This document shows, piece after piece, positions 34,274 to 41,899 of a stretch of 64,000 nt of DNA (position 1 is the first letter of the stretch; each line of letters begins with the position of its first letter). The DNA is from Cloacimonetes bacterium UBA5284. GTDB lineage: Bacteria; Cloacimonadota; Cloacimonadia; Cloacimonadales; Cloacimonadaceae. Location of the stretch: NCBI GenBank assembly GCA_002410505.1, contig DHSO01000042.1, forward strand, positions 8,874 through 72,873, written 5' to 3'. The notes under the pieces are model-generated. The model was not told where the DNA came from, did not search any database, and saw nothing but the letters and a program-made list of their open reading frames with translations. A program made the position numbers and the translations under genes.

Positions 34274-35098
34274 TCAATCATCCAGATCTGCTTGCGAGAC
34301 TACTTCGAGGTTCTTGTATCTGCCTATCTCTTCCACTGAGCGGATTAGCTTCATGGCTTTGCGGACATTGCCGCAGGAGTGGAAGTGGACATAGTCGACA
34401 ATATCAGGATGGAACTTGATTTCCAGGATCTCACTGCACAACTGGGCTATGTCCCTCTTGGGTAGGTCTTGAAACTCATAGAAGAAGTTACATCTATCGA
34501 AGTAATACTCGTTGATCTGGTTAAGCTTGTCCTTGGCATTCTGCATCCCGACCAGGATCACTATCGCTGTGGTCACATCCACGATATCCCTGATCGCACC
34601 TAAGAGCTGCGGATGCCGGAAGGCATAGTCTATTTCATCAACCACTATGATCGTATCCTTGTGATCCTCCAAAACCGTTATACACATCATGAAGAGGTCG
34701 TTAGCTGTTCCGTATGGGATGTACTCTCCCATGCCAAATCTCATAAAGGCTGAACTCTCAAAGTAGTTCTTCTGGGTGTTGGATATTCCAGCTATGGTAA
34801 GCTCTACTGTGGAGGTTCTCTTGCCCGGGATGGTGTAGTTGCGGGTCTTGAGTTTGGTGATCTTGGAGTCGGTCTTACCTGGTTTCTCCGCAAGCTCTCC
34901 TAATCTTGCCAAAACGGTTGAAAGCTGTTCTTGTACAAGAGTTTGAGTGCCATAGAGACTCTCAACTTCACCCTCGTCTACGTAAGCTCCTTCTCCGAAG
35001 TAGATGTCGTCTGCGATCAAGACATCCATCAAGGCATCAAAGATTAGGTCTTTGTCGTTCATGGTACCCGGAAAGGTTGGCGCAACTACGCTTGCCAT
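34274..35098 (-). CDS. MuB/TnsC-like AAA ATPase, Walker A not visible (probably degenerate)
   Basis: The start at 35098 (MASVV) has GGGAG 7 bases upstream. The 274-residue protein has a clear Walker B, TIIVVDEIDYAF, then VTTAIVILVGMQNAKDKL and YEFQDLPKRDIAQL, which resemble sensor and lid parts of transposition AAA proteins (MuB, TnsC, IstB). The N-terminal ~70 residues, where Walker A should be, contain no GxxxxGK[ST]; a lone EKPGKT is not in a suitable place. Either the N-terminus was replaced by rearrangement or the protein is a dead remnant. Upstream is a broken frame (35147-35479) that may be the end of the transposase. Confidence 0.5.
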   Translation of the reverse strand: MASVVAPTFPGTMNDKDLIFDALMDVLIADDIYFGEGAYVDEGEVESLYGTQTLVQEQLSTVLARLGELAEKPGKTDSKITKLKTRNYTIPGKRTSTVELTIAGISNTQKNYFESSAFMRFGMGEYIPYGTANDLFMMCITVLEDHKDTIIVVDEIDYAFRHPQLLGAIRDIVDVTTAIVILVGMQNAKDKLNQINEYYFDRCNFFYEFQDLPKRDIAQLCSEILEIKFHPDIVDYVHFHSCGNVRKAMKLIRSVEEIGRYKNLEVVSQADLDD

Positions 35099-35146
35099 TA
35101 GAATACTCCCTTGATCGCTTTGCCTAAGCTGAACAGCCATTTACGG

Positions 35147-35479
35147 TTATGGAACACATACTCTACTGGCGCCACCCACAGTGCCGAATATCTTGAGCAC
35201 GAGGTTGGTCTGCTTATCAGGTAAGCTCTTGGTAGTCCGTTCAACTGCCAACTGCTTCTTGGCATAGTCATCGAGGTCTCTGGTAACGGGATCGGTCTAA
35301 ATATCCTGAATGATGTCCAGGATGATCGCCAAAGCTGAGTTGATCTTGGTCTTGTCCAAGCTCTTGCCAGTGCTCACTCGATGATCACCCGATAATATCA
35401 GGTTCAAATATAGATAACCCAAAGAGGAATGAAGCTTCTGTCGAAAAAGAATAATGAAGAAGGATTTGATGTCAACCAT
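35147..35479 (-). pseudogene. broken reading frame upstream of the MuB/TnsC-like gene
   Basis: One frame runs from 35479 to a TAA at 35147 but is interrupted by an in-frame TAG at 35297-35299. Around the stop it reads ...SALAIILDIIQDI(stop)TDPVTRDLDDYAKKQLAV..., which is protein-like on both sides. This suggests a once continuous gene, possibly the C-terminal part of the element's transposase or another element protein. The first ~30 codons do not look coding. Confidence 0.4.
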
Positions 35480-35535
35480 ATCTCACTTGATATCAAATAG
35501 CAACATAGAGACACTCACGGTATAACTTTTAACGG

Positions 35536-35796
35536 TTACTGTATAATGTGCAATATCTTCCCATCCAGGACAATGAGGATCACGGTTAGTAAAATCCCGT
35601 ATATGTGAAAGGGATTACTATAGCGAGATGGTTGCTTACCCTTGAACGAGAATACAATTAGATATAGTCCCTCTATGATGAGAATAACAATGATAAACAG
35701 TCCAAATGAGAACATTCTTAGAAGCGAAAGAATTATATACAGCGACAGTGATATTCCGAAGGCAGCAGCAGTATGCTTAACATTAGTTTTATTCAT
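35536..35796 (-). CDS. small integral membrane protein
   Basis: This 86-residue protein has probably three membrane segments: about 12-32, 30-50 (FIIVILIIEGLYLIVFSF) and 66-83 (GILLTVILIVLDGKIL), with a short positive loop KGKQPSR between the last two. The family is unknown. A decayed second copy lies at 49443-49662, with clear similarity at the DNA level. A -35-like TTGACA lies about 150 bases upstream. Confidence 0.55.
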   Translation of the reverse strand: MNKTNVKHTAAAFGISLSLYIILSLLRMFSFGLFIIVILIIEGLYLIVFSFKGKQPSRYSNPFHIYGILLTVILIVLDGKILHIIQ

Positions 35797-36353
35797 TCAC
35801 GTCTCCAAATTAATTTGTATCGGGCGATTGTGCTCCTTATTGTTTAAAAGGTTTCATGTTTGTTGAGTGCCATTACTCGATTATGACCACTTCTTGATGC
35901 TCATAGGTTTTTATGTAGATTCTTTCTCATACGCCAATATTTGTCAAGACATTTTTTGTCCCCTCACACGCATCCCCCCAGAATTATTTGACACGCTTAG
36001 TATAAACCCTTACCGAAAACATCAAATCGTTCTCACTTGGACAACAGATGATATCACATTACAGGAAAGTAAGATATGACACGCAAACATGTTTTGTTGG
36101 TCTTGGACTTTCCCATATCAAACAACCCCGTTTTATCACCAAAACGTCAAATCTACCACCCATTTTCGAAGCACTTGGACATTCCCTATGATTTTGCCGA
36201 ATCCATTATTACGTACACAATGAATTGATCTGAAAGAAGTTAGAGTATCAAGAGCGCTCGACTCGACTGACTCATCATCTTTTGGACTTGGACATTTGAA
36301 GTATTGGTGATGAAAATCGAAGTTTTCAGTGAGGGTTTACAGCAAAAAACCTC
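35797..36353. other. 557-bp region with repeated motif but no gene
   Basis: I see no credible reading frame. The region carries four copies of an ACTTGGAC motif, listed next. A C-rich, otherwise featureless stretch lies near 35960-35990. Confidence 0.5.
36035..36297. repeat. four dispersed copies of CTTGGAC (TGTCCAAG on the minus strand)
   Basis: Copies lie at 36035-36043, 36101-36110, 36171-36182 and 36286-36297, all in the same direction and spaced about 66, 70 and 114 bases. The third and fourth extend to ACTTGGACATT; the second and third share the following TCCC(T)AT. On the minus strand they begin TGTC, as do the ends of many TnsB/TniA-type elements, and they lie beyond the transposition remnant, so they may be transposase-binding sites of its end. 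Confidence 0.4.
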
Positions 36354-37445
36354 CTATATGCTTTGTCCCCGACGCGCTCTGCCCAGAGCGTCTGCCATCA
36401 GAAGCGCTTGATACACCATCTCAGCAGTGATAATGCCAGCCTCTTTGTGAATGGAAGAAGCCGGTTCGCAACTTGCCGTAGCTACTGCCATGAGTCTTTC
36501 CGGCTGCGGATTTGTGATGCCAAGCTCTGCAAAGGTAAGCGGCAAGCCGATTTCTTCGCAAAAAGAGTAAACTTCCTCGATCTCCTGCGAGGAGGCACCG
36601 GTGAGGTGCAGACCCGCCAAAACCCCGAATGCCACCTTTTCGCCATGATAAAAAGCATGGGTTTCAGGTAGCCGGGTAAGACCATTGTGAATAGCGTGGG
36701 CACTGGCAATTCCGCAGCTTTCAAAGCCAATCCCGCTCAGGAGGATATTTGCTTCTACGATGTTTGCAAAAGCAGGGCTTACGATATGCTGAAGATTGGC
36801 TATTTTTGCCAGCATTCCATATTCCAACAAAGTATCGTAACAGATTCGAGCAATAGCTCTTCCCGCCAGGGTACTCAAGCCACCGCATTCGTTGTAGGAC
36901 TTGGTGGCGTTTACGGATCTGGCTTCAAACCAGGTGGCCAGGGCATCGCCCATCCCCGAGACCAAAAAGCGAACCGGAGCCTCGGCGATGATTTGCAGAT
37001 CCACCAATACCAGAGCGGGATTGCGTTTCTGAAAAAGCACTTCTTCAAAAACTCCCTGGGGGCTATAGCAGACTGCGCAACCGCTGCAGGGCGCATCAGT
37101 GGAAGCGATAGTGGGCACCACAATCACCGGGATATCTGCCCAATCTGCCGTTATTTTTGCCGTATCTATCGCTTTTCCTCCGCCCATCCCGATGATAACA
37201 TCGATCCTTTTGCTTGCAATGATTTCGCTTATGCGTTTCAGCTCCAGCCGGGAACACTCTCCCCCAAAAGCCTCTGGGACAATAGTCTCAAAGAAGCTGA
37301 ATTGCGCTTGTTTCAAAGATTTGATAATTCTGGGTGAAGCCAGCAGAAGCGCTCGTTTTCCAAAGCTCCCGGCAAATTCCGCTAATCTTTGAACGAGTCC
37401 AATACCCTGGATATATTGACCTGGGAACACCGCTTTTTGCATCAT
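36354..37445 (-). CDS. gldA: glycerol dehydrogenase-like iron/zinc-containing alcohol dehydrogenase
   Basis: This 363-residue cytoplasmic enzyme belongs to the group III metal-dependent dehydrogenases and most resembles GldA (glycerol to dihydroxyacetone, NAD+). The NAD-binding GMGGGKAIDTAK is at 86-97, and VPTIASTDAPCS (110-121) is the GldA-type substrate loop. Metal ligands are D167 in GMGDALATWFEA, H250 or H253 in SAHAIHNGL, and H267 in AFYHGEK. It stands alone between the repeat region and the wrbA terminator. Substrates other than glycerol are possible; the fold is certain. Confidence 0.88.
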   Translation of the reverse strand: MMQKAVFPGQYIQGIGLVQRLAEFAGSFGKRALLLASPRIIKSLKQAQFSFFETIVPEAFGGECSRLELKRISEIIASKRIDVIIGMGGGKAIDTAKITADWADIPVIVVPTIASTDAPCSGCAVCYSPQGVFEEVLFQKRNPALVLVDLQIIAEAPVRFLVSGMGDALATWFEARSVNATKSYNECGGLSTLAGRAIARICYDTLLEYGMLAKIANLQHIVSPAFANIVEANILLSGIGFESCGIASAHAIHNGLTRLPETHAFYHGEKVAFGVLAGLHLTGASSQEIEEVYSFCEEIGLPLTFAELGITNPQPERLMAVATASCEPASSIHKEAGIITAEMVYQALLMADALGRARRGQSI

Positions 37446-37535
37446 ATAAATCTCCCGTTTTCCGCTCTGAATAGCGGAATCAATCTATAAGATTAGCTTT
37501 CAGAAGAGCGGAACCCTGTCAACCAATTTCCATAA

Positions 37536-37562
37536 AAAACCCCGGAACTATGCTCCGGGGTT
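37536..37562 (-). terminator. intrinsic terminator of wrbA
   Basis: On the minus strand AACCCCGGA pairs with TCCGGGGTT, followed by TTTTATGG. It begins 22 bases after the wrbA stop. The stem sequence is nearly the same as that of the terminator at 41844-41873. Confidence 0.85.
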
Positions 37563-37584
37563 CTTACATTGAACGGATAAATTT

Positions 37585-38193
37585 CTATTTCATGCTGCTA
37601 AGGATCTTTGCCACGTGCTGTCCCTGATAAAACGCACCATCCAGTTCAAACTGGTTGGGCATCTTACTGCCATCAGGACCAGCGATGCAGCTGGCTCCGT
37701 AAGGAGAGTTTCCGCTGATCTCTTCCATGGTGGATTGTCCGGCAAAGCTGTAGGGTAAACCGGCGATCAGCATGCCATGATGCAACAGAACGGTATGGAA
37801 GCTGAGTATCGTGCTTTCCTGCCCGCCATGTTGGGTGCCGGTAGAGCTGAATACGCTGCCGATCTTTCCAACCAGAGCGCCCTTTGCCCACAAAGCGCCG
37901 GTTGCATCCAAAAAGGTTTTCATCTGCGCGGGCATCATGCCAAATCTGGTGGGAACGCCAAAGATGATGGCGTCGTAATCCGCCAGTTCGGAGGGATTCG
38001 CTACAGGGATGTGTGCGAATGCTTTTTGAGCGTCTATGGCACCGATCTGGGTCAGAATGTCTTCATTGAGGGTTTCCGGTACGCGTTTCAGTATCACTTC
38101 CACGTTTTCGACGCTTGATGCGCCTTCTTTCGCGGCTTCCGCCATCTGATATATGTGTCCGTAGGTCGAGTAAAACAGGACAAGTATTTTCAT
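37585..38193 (-). CDS. wrbA: NAD(P)H:quinone oxidoreductase, flavodoxin-like (WrbA)
   Basis: This 202-residue FMN protein reduces quinones by two electrons, protecting against semiquinone and oxygen stress. The flavodoxin phosphate loop is at the N-terminus (FYSTYGHIYQMAEA). WrbA marks are FGVPTRFGMMPAQMKTFLD, GSVFSSTGTQHGGQE and LPYSFAGQ. The length is that of the family. It has its own promoter (38231-38258) and terminator. Confidence 0.93.
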   Translation of the reverse strand: MKILVLFYSTYGHIYQMAEAAKEGASSVENVEVILKRVPETLNEDILTQIGAIDAQKAFAHIPVANPSELADYDAIIFGVPTRFGMMPAQMKTFLDATGALWAKGALVGKIGSVFSSTGTQHGGQESTILSFHTVLLHHGMLIAGLPYSFAGQSTMEEISGNSPYGASCIAGPDGSKMPNQFELDGAFYQGQHVAKILSSMK

Positions 38194-38230
38194 GATTATC
38201 TTCCTTTATCTTTTATAAAATAGTGAAGAC

Positions 38231-38258
38231 AAGATAAGCCAAATATCCCACTTGTCAA
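38231..38258 (-). promoter_or_regulatory. putative promoter of wrbA
   Basis: On the minus strand there is a perfect TTGACA -35 (38258-38253), a 16-base spacer and a TATCTT -10 (38236-38231), about 40 bases upstream of the start codon. Confidence 0.55.
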
Positions 38259-38274
38259 GTAGGACTTTGATAAA

Positions 38275-39306
38275 TCAGGATTCTGCCAACTCTTTGATGG
38301 AGTTGATCAGGTCGTCAATATGCTCTTCCAGTGTGTTGAAAGAGCACATCAGGCGTACTTCGTTGCGAGCTTCGTCCCAAGTGTAGAACATATATTTTTC
38401 CTGTAGAGGAACCAGCCATGCTTTCGGCAGTATGGCAAATACGGAATTTACATATACTTTTTGCGTAATCTTGATTTGTTTAAATTCTGCCAGTCTTTGA
38501 GCCAGCAAACGGGCCATGGCGTTTGCGTGCCGGGCATTTTTGAGCCACAGATCTTTATCTAGATACGCTTCGTATTGGGCAGAGATGAAGCGCATTTTGG
38601 AGAAAAGCTGATTGCACTGTTTGCGATAGAAGCGCATTTCGGAGCTCAGTTCGGGACGGAAGCTGATGATAGCCTCGCCAAAGAGCAATCCATTTTTGGT
38701 TCCGCCAAAGCTAACGATATCTGCGCCGGCATCCTTGGTCATGGTTTTCAGATCGACCTCGAGCGCGGCAGCGGCATTGGCCAATCTGGCGCCATCGATG
38801 TGCAGCAACATGTTGTGAGCATGCGCGAAATCCGCCAGAGTTTTGATCTCTTCCACGCTGTATAGTGTGCCATACTCCGTGCTTTGGGAGATGGATAAGA
38901 TTTTGAATTGGGAATGATGTTGGTCCCGATCTCCCAGCAGGCGGGGAGCGATCAGATCCGGGCTTAGCTTGCCGTCTTTGGTTTTGATGGGGCTGAGGCG
39001 GGCCTGGGTGCATTTTTGTACCGCACCGCATTCATCCACATTAATATGCGCGCTTTCGGCACAGATGATGGCATTGAAAGAATGAATCAGAGATTGCAGG
39101 GCAACCACATTCGCACCGGTTCCCGTGATCACCAGCGAGGCCTCACATTCTCCACCAAACAGTGCCTCCAATGCCCTAATCAAGTCTTGAGTGAGGGGAT
39201 CATCGCCATAGGCGGGGCAGAAGCCGGTATTTACTTTTTGCAAAGCAGAGAATACAGTGAAGTGAATTCCACTGTGATTGTCGCTGCCAAAACTGATGGG
39301 AAACAT
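38275..39306 (-). CDS. ltaE: low-specificity threonine aldolase / beta-eliminating lyase family
   Basis: This PLP enzyme cleaves threonine (or allo-threonine) to glycine and acetaldehyde. I take the start at MFPISFGSDN (343 residues) because GGAG lies 6 bases upstream; the ATG four codons earlier has no such site. Characteristic parts are SDNHSG at the N-terminus, ESAHINVDECGA (the cofactor-stacking His), HIDGARLANAA with the PLP Asp, and SFGGTKNG with the PLP Lys K204. Its own promoter lies at 39336-39364. Confidence 0.88.
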   Translation of the reverse strand: MFPISFGSDNHSGIHFTVFSALQKVNTGFCPAYGDDPLTQDLIRALEALFGGECEASLVITGTGANVVALQSLIHSFNAIICAESAHINVDECGAVQKCTQARLSPIKTKDGKLSPDLIAPRLLGDRDQHHSQFKILSISQSTEYGTLYSVEEIKTLADFAHAHNMLLHIDGARLANAAAALEVDLKTMTKDAGADIVSFGGTKNGLLFGEAIISFRPELSSEMRFYRKQCNQLFSKMRFISAQYEAYLDKDLWLKNARHANAMARLLAQRLAEFKQIKITQKVYVNSVFAILPKAWLVPLQEKYMFYTWDEARNEVRLMCSFNTLEEHIDDLINSIKELAES

Positions 39307-39335
39307 TGCATACTCCATATCTTTTATTGAGATTC

Positions 39336-39364
39336 AGTTTAAAAAGCCTCAGCCTTTATGTCAA
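39336..39364 (-). promoter_or_regulatory. promoter of the threonine aldolase gene
   Basis: On the minus strand there is a TTGACA -35 (39364-39359), an exact 17-base spacer and a TAAACT -10 (39341-39336), about 30 bases from the chosen start codon. Confidence 0.65.
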
Positions 39365-39508
39365 GAGGGATTCTGTGGGGTGGCGAAAATTTGTCCCAGA
39401 GCTGTCCGCCATACAGATAGAAAAGGGAATATATCCCGATGTTCTTTGCCGTGTATAGAGTGAAATTGAGAGCAAGAAGAGCAAGATAGGCAGCATAGCC
39501 CTCTATCT

Positions 39509-39563
39509 GTCCGGGCAAAAAATCCGGACAACAAAAAAACCGGCTCTCGGTGGAACCGGTTTG
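39509..39563 (-). terminator. terminator (two hairpins) after the lipoprotein gene
   Basis: On the minus strand AACCGGTTCC...AGCCGGTT (about 39538-39563) is followed by a run of seven Ts. A second perfect stem, GTCCGG/CCGGAC (39509-39514 and 39524-39529), follows directly. Confidence 0.8.
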
Positions 39564-39581
39564 ATAATTGATTGGATTTGT

Positions 39582-40256
39582 TTAGAAGCTAACGCCCAGA
39601 GTGCGATCCAACAGATATATCTGCCAGGGATTGCTGGTGGAAGGCACCTGGCTGACGTTCTTGATGTTGAATACAAATTCATATTGGGCAGTAAGGCCGC
39701 TTACATTGAAGGGAATGATGAGGCTGACGGTCTTGTCCTTATAGCGTTGTGCCTCGCTAAAATCGATGGGGAATAGGGGACGTTTTGCCCATACACCGGT
39801 TGTGGATTGGTAGACGTGATCTTTGGAAAACAGGCTCTCAGTGATGTTTCCTCTGCGCGCGATCACGGTAGGAGTCTGGGGATTGTTGCGCTCGGAGTAT
39901 TTGGTGGAGGAGGCCAAAACGCCTCTTCCGATCTTATCCACATCCATATACGCGGCTTCATCCCAGTCTATGGTAAGAGTTTCTTCACTTTTGTTGTACA
40001 AGCTTAATTCCCAGCCGGATTCATCGGCGCTCCAGATGCTGCGGAAGAGGTCGTCTTCATAAGCGTAGCGGGCAATGCCCATGGTGGTATCCGCCACAGG
40101 GGCCTGATAGCGTTGATTGATGTCGCTGGCTTTGCGCACGCGGGCAAGCTCGATATCGTATTTAACGATCATTTTCTCTGCGGATCCGGTGACAGAGCAT
40201 CCGAAAACACCCAACAAGACGGCGGCTAAAAGTATAAAAATCAGGGATTTCCTCAT
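39582..40256 (-). CDS. putative lipoprotein of unknown function
   Basis: This 224-residue protein has a signal peptide ending in the lipobox LGVFGC, so Cys20 would be acylated. The mature part is predicted mainly beta (ESGWELSLYNKSEETLTIDW; TVSLIIPFNV...EFVFNIKNV), like a small Ig-like sandwich. No family is recognised. It has a promoter (40289-40317) and terminator of its own and is therefore a single-gene unit. Confidence 0.7.
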   Translation of the reverse strand: MRKSLIFILLAAVLLGVFGCSVTGSAEKMIVKYDIELARVRKASDINQRYQAPVADTTMGIARYAYEDDLFRSIWSADESGWELSLYNKSEETLTIDWDEAAYMDVDKIGRGVLASSTKYSERNNPQTPTVIARRGNITESLFSKDHVYQSTTGVWAKRPLFPIDFSEAQRYKDKTVSLIIPFNVSGLTAQYEFVFNIKNVSQVPSTSNPWQIYLLDRTLGVSF

Positions 40257-40288
40257 TTCTTCTCCTTAGTTTCTCAATAAGTGATTAC

Positions 40289-40317
40289 AGTTTGATGCGC
40301 TTATGCTTTGCTGTCAA
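40289..40317 (-). promoter_or_regulatory. putative promoter of the lipoprotein gene
   Basis: On the minus strand there is a TTGACA -35 (40317-40312), a 17-base spacer and a CAAACT -10 (40294-40289). It resembles the threonine aldolase promoter (TTGACA, 17, TAAACT). Confidence 0.5.
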
Positions 40318-40332
40318 CAAAAATCTGTCCCA

Positions 40333-41313
40333 TCAAAACATGGCATTCACCAAGTCGTCTAGATCTACATCACCAAAATACGACCGATAGGCGCGGCGTT
40401 CAAAAACCTCACGCACACTTTCTTTGGTGTGGGACACTCCGCTGAAGCCGGATTCCAGTTCACGCAGATCTTTGGAACCGAAGAAATCGCCGAATATGCG
40501 CAGGCTGGTAATGATGCCATTGGCTACATCCAGATAGAATTCGATGGTGCCAACCTTGGTTTTGATGGCGTTGGCAAGGTTGTATTGGGGGCTTTTACCA
40601 TAGTTCCACTCCCAGGTTCCATATTTGCGATCCACCAATTCCTGCACGGCCTGGCGGTCGTCGATGGTAAGAGTGTAGTCCCGGGCATCAGGATGGAGGC
40701 TGTGCACTTTATCGCGCACCAGGGGGATAAATTCACCCAGTTTCATGGGTTTAGACAGGTGATCGATCACGTTAGTCACTCTGGATCGCACCGATTTTAC
40801 CGCTTTGTCGGAGAATTTGACGGGATTCACTTTGAGGGCTTGCACCAGGGATTCCACATGGGAATTGAACAGTATGGTGCCGTGTTGCAGAGTTGTACTG
40901 TTTTGCACCAGTTTAGCATTGCCGGAAAATTTCGTCCCCTTTATGGTAAGGTCGTTGCGGCCTTGTAACATCGCCGGGACACCGAGTTCGTTCAGCACAT
41001 CCAGAACGGGTTTGGTATAGCGTTTAAAGTTTGCGGTTTCATCGTCTGCATTGCGCATGATGAAACTGAAATTCAAGTTTCCCAAGTCGTGGAACACAGT
41101 ACCACCCCCGGTTAATCTGCGCACCACGGGGATTTCATGGTGTTGGACCCATTGGTAATTGATCTCCGCCAGAGTGTTCTGAAATCTGCCCACAATGATG
41201 CAGGGTTCGTTGATGTACAGAAGGAAGCAGTCTTGCGTGATATTGTTTAGCAGATACTCTTCGAGGGCGATATTGAAGGGGGCATAATTTGAGGGACTGA
41301 AAATACTAATCAT
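40333..41313 (-). CDS. lplA: lipoate-protein ligase A
   Basis: This cytoplasmic enzyme activates lipoate with ATP and attaches it to E2/H-protein lipoyl domains. The start is placed at MISIFSPSNY (326 residues) because AAGGA stands shortly before it; an ATG 20 codons upstream gives an unlikely extension. Signature parts are NIALEEYLL, the GRFQNTLAEIN loop, VRRLTGGGTVFHDLGNLNFSF (one residue over the quoting limit is split: VRRLTGGG then TVFHDLGNLNFSF) and KFSGNAKLV with the catalytic Lys. A C-terminal accessory domain is present (about 240-326). It lies 75 bases after the GerW-family gene and may share its transcript. Confidence 0.9.
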   Translation of the reverse strand: MISIFSPSNYAPFNIALEEYLLNNITQDCFLLYINEPCIIVGRFQNTLAEINYQWVQHHEIPVVRRLTGGGTVFHDLGNLNFSFIMRNADDETANFKRYTKPVLDVLNELGVPAMLQGRNDLTIKGTKFSGNAKLVQNSTTLQHGTILFNSHVESLVQALKVNPVKFSDKAVKSVRSRVTNVIDHLSKPMKLGEFIPLVRDKVHSLHPDARDYTLTIDDRQAVQELVDRKYGTWEWNYGKSPQYNLANAIKTKVGTIEFYLDVANGIITSLRIFGDFFGSKDLRELESGFSGVSHTKESVREVFERRAYRSYFGDVDLDDLVNAMF

Positions 41314-41388
41314 AGAGGATCCTTGTTGGAAATATAAGATTGAAGTTTGTAAAGGCCATGCTTTGAGATGCAAGAAAGCGCACGGCCT

Positions 41389-41784
41389 TCATCGCTTTCG
41401 TTTAAGCTTGTAGATTTTGAGCAGTAAAAAACTCACGATGCTGAACATGGTGATGATCTCACGGACAGACACGATAGGATAGAATTTTGCCTTTTCATCC
41501 TTGATAAGAAATATGCCTACCGGGTCCGTTTTTACGCTGCCACCACCACCGGCACCCTCATTTTGGCCGGATTGACCCGGATCTTCGCTTTCATTGCAGG
41601 GAGCTTCTTTCTTCTTTTTGGATTGCGGAGATTTTCCCCCTCCGCCACCAAACATGAAGGATACGCGAGCCACCGGAACAATTGAGACATCGCCTATCGG
41701 GGATGGACTGCCGATACTGAGATTCGCGCCCGCACCGCTTTGGATTGCACTTTTGACTTTTGAAATAATGCTGTCTACTTTCAT
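41389..41784 (-). CDS. GerW (YtfJ) family protein
   Basis: This 131-residue protein is read from MKVDSIIS, with AAGGAG 6 bases before it. The family marks are the amphipathic N-terminal helix and IGDVSIVPVARVSFMFGGGGG (split as IGDVSIVPVARV / SFMFGGGGG), then a low-complexity Gly/Lys/Ser-rich middle and FLIKDEKAKFYPI. A C-terminal hydrophobic segment (MFSIVSFLLLKIYKL) followed by basic residues may anchor it to the membrane. In Bacillus the family is linked to spore germination, but it is widespread in non-sporulating bacteria, and nothing here suggests sporulation. Confidence 0.8.
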   Translation of the reverse strand: MKVDSIISKVKSAIQSGAGANLSIGSPSPIGDVSIVPVARVSFMFGGGGGKSPQSKKKKEAPCNESEDPGQSGQNEGAGGGGSVKTDPVGIFLIKDEKAKFYPIVSVREIITMFSIVSFLLLKIYKLKRKR

Positions 41785-41843
41785 ATTTAACTCCTTCAGC
41801 TGTGCTTCTGATACATTTGGGAGAAACACGGGTTTCTTGTCAA

Positions 41844-41873
41844 GCAAAAAGCCCCGGAACTGCTTCCGGGGCC
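41844..41873 (-). terminator. intrinsic terminator of the giant secreted protein gene
   Basis: On the minus strand GGCCCCGGAAGC...TTCCGGGGC is followed by TTTTTGC. It lies 27 bases after the stop codon. TTGACA begins directly after the T-run and could be the -35 of the GerW-family gene. Confidence 0.85.
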
Positions 41874-41899
41874 GATTCTATCTGTGCTGATAACGGAAT

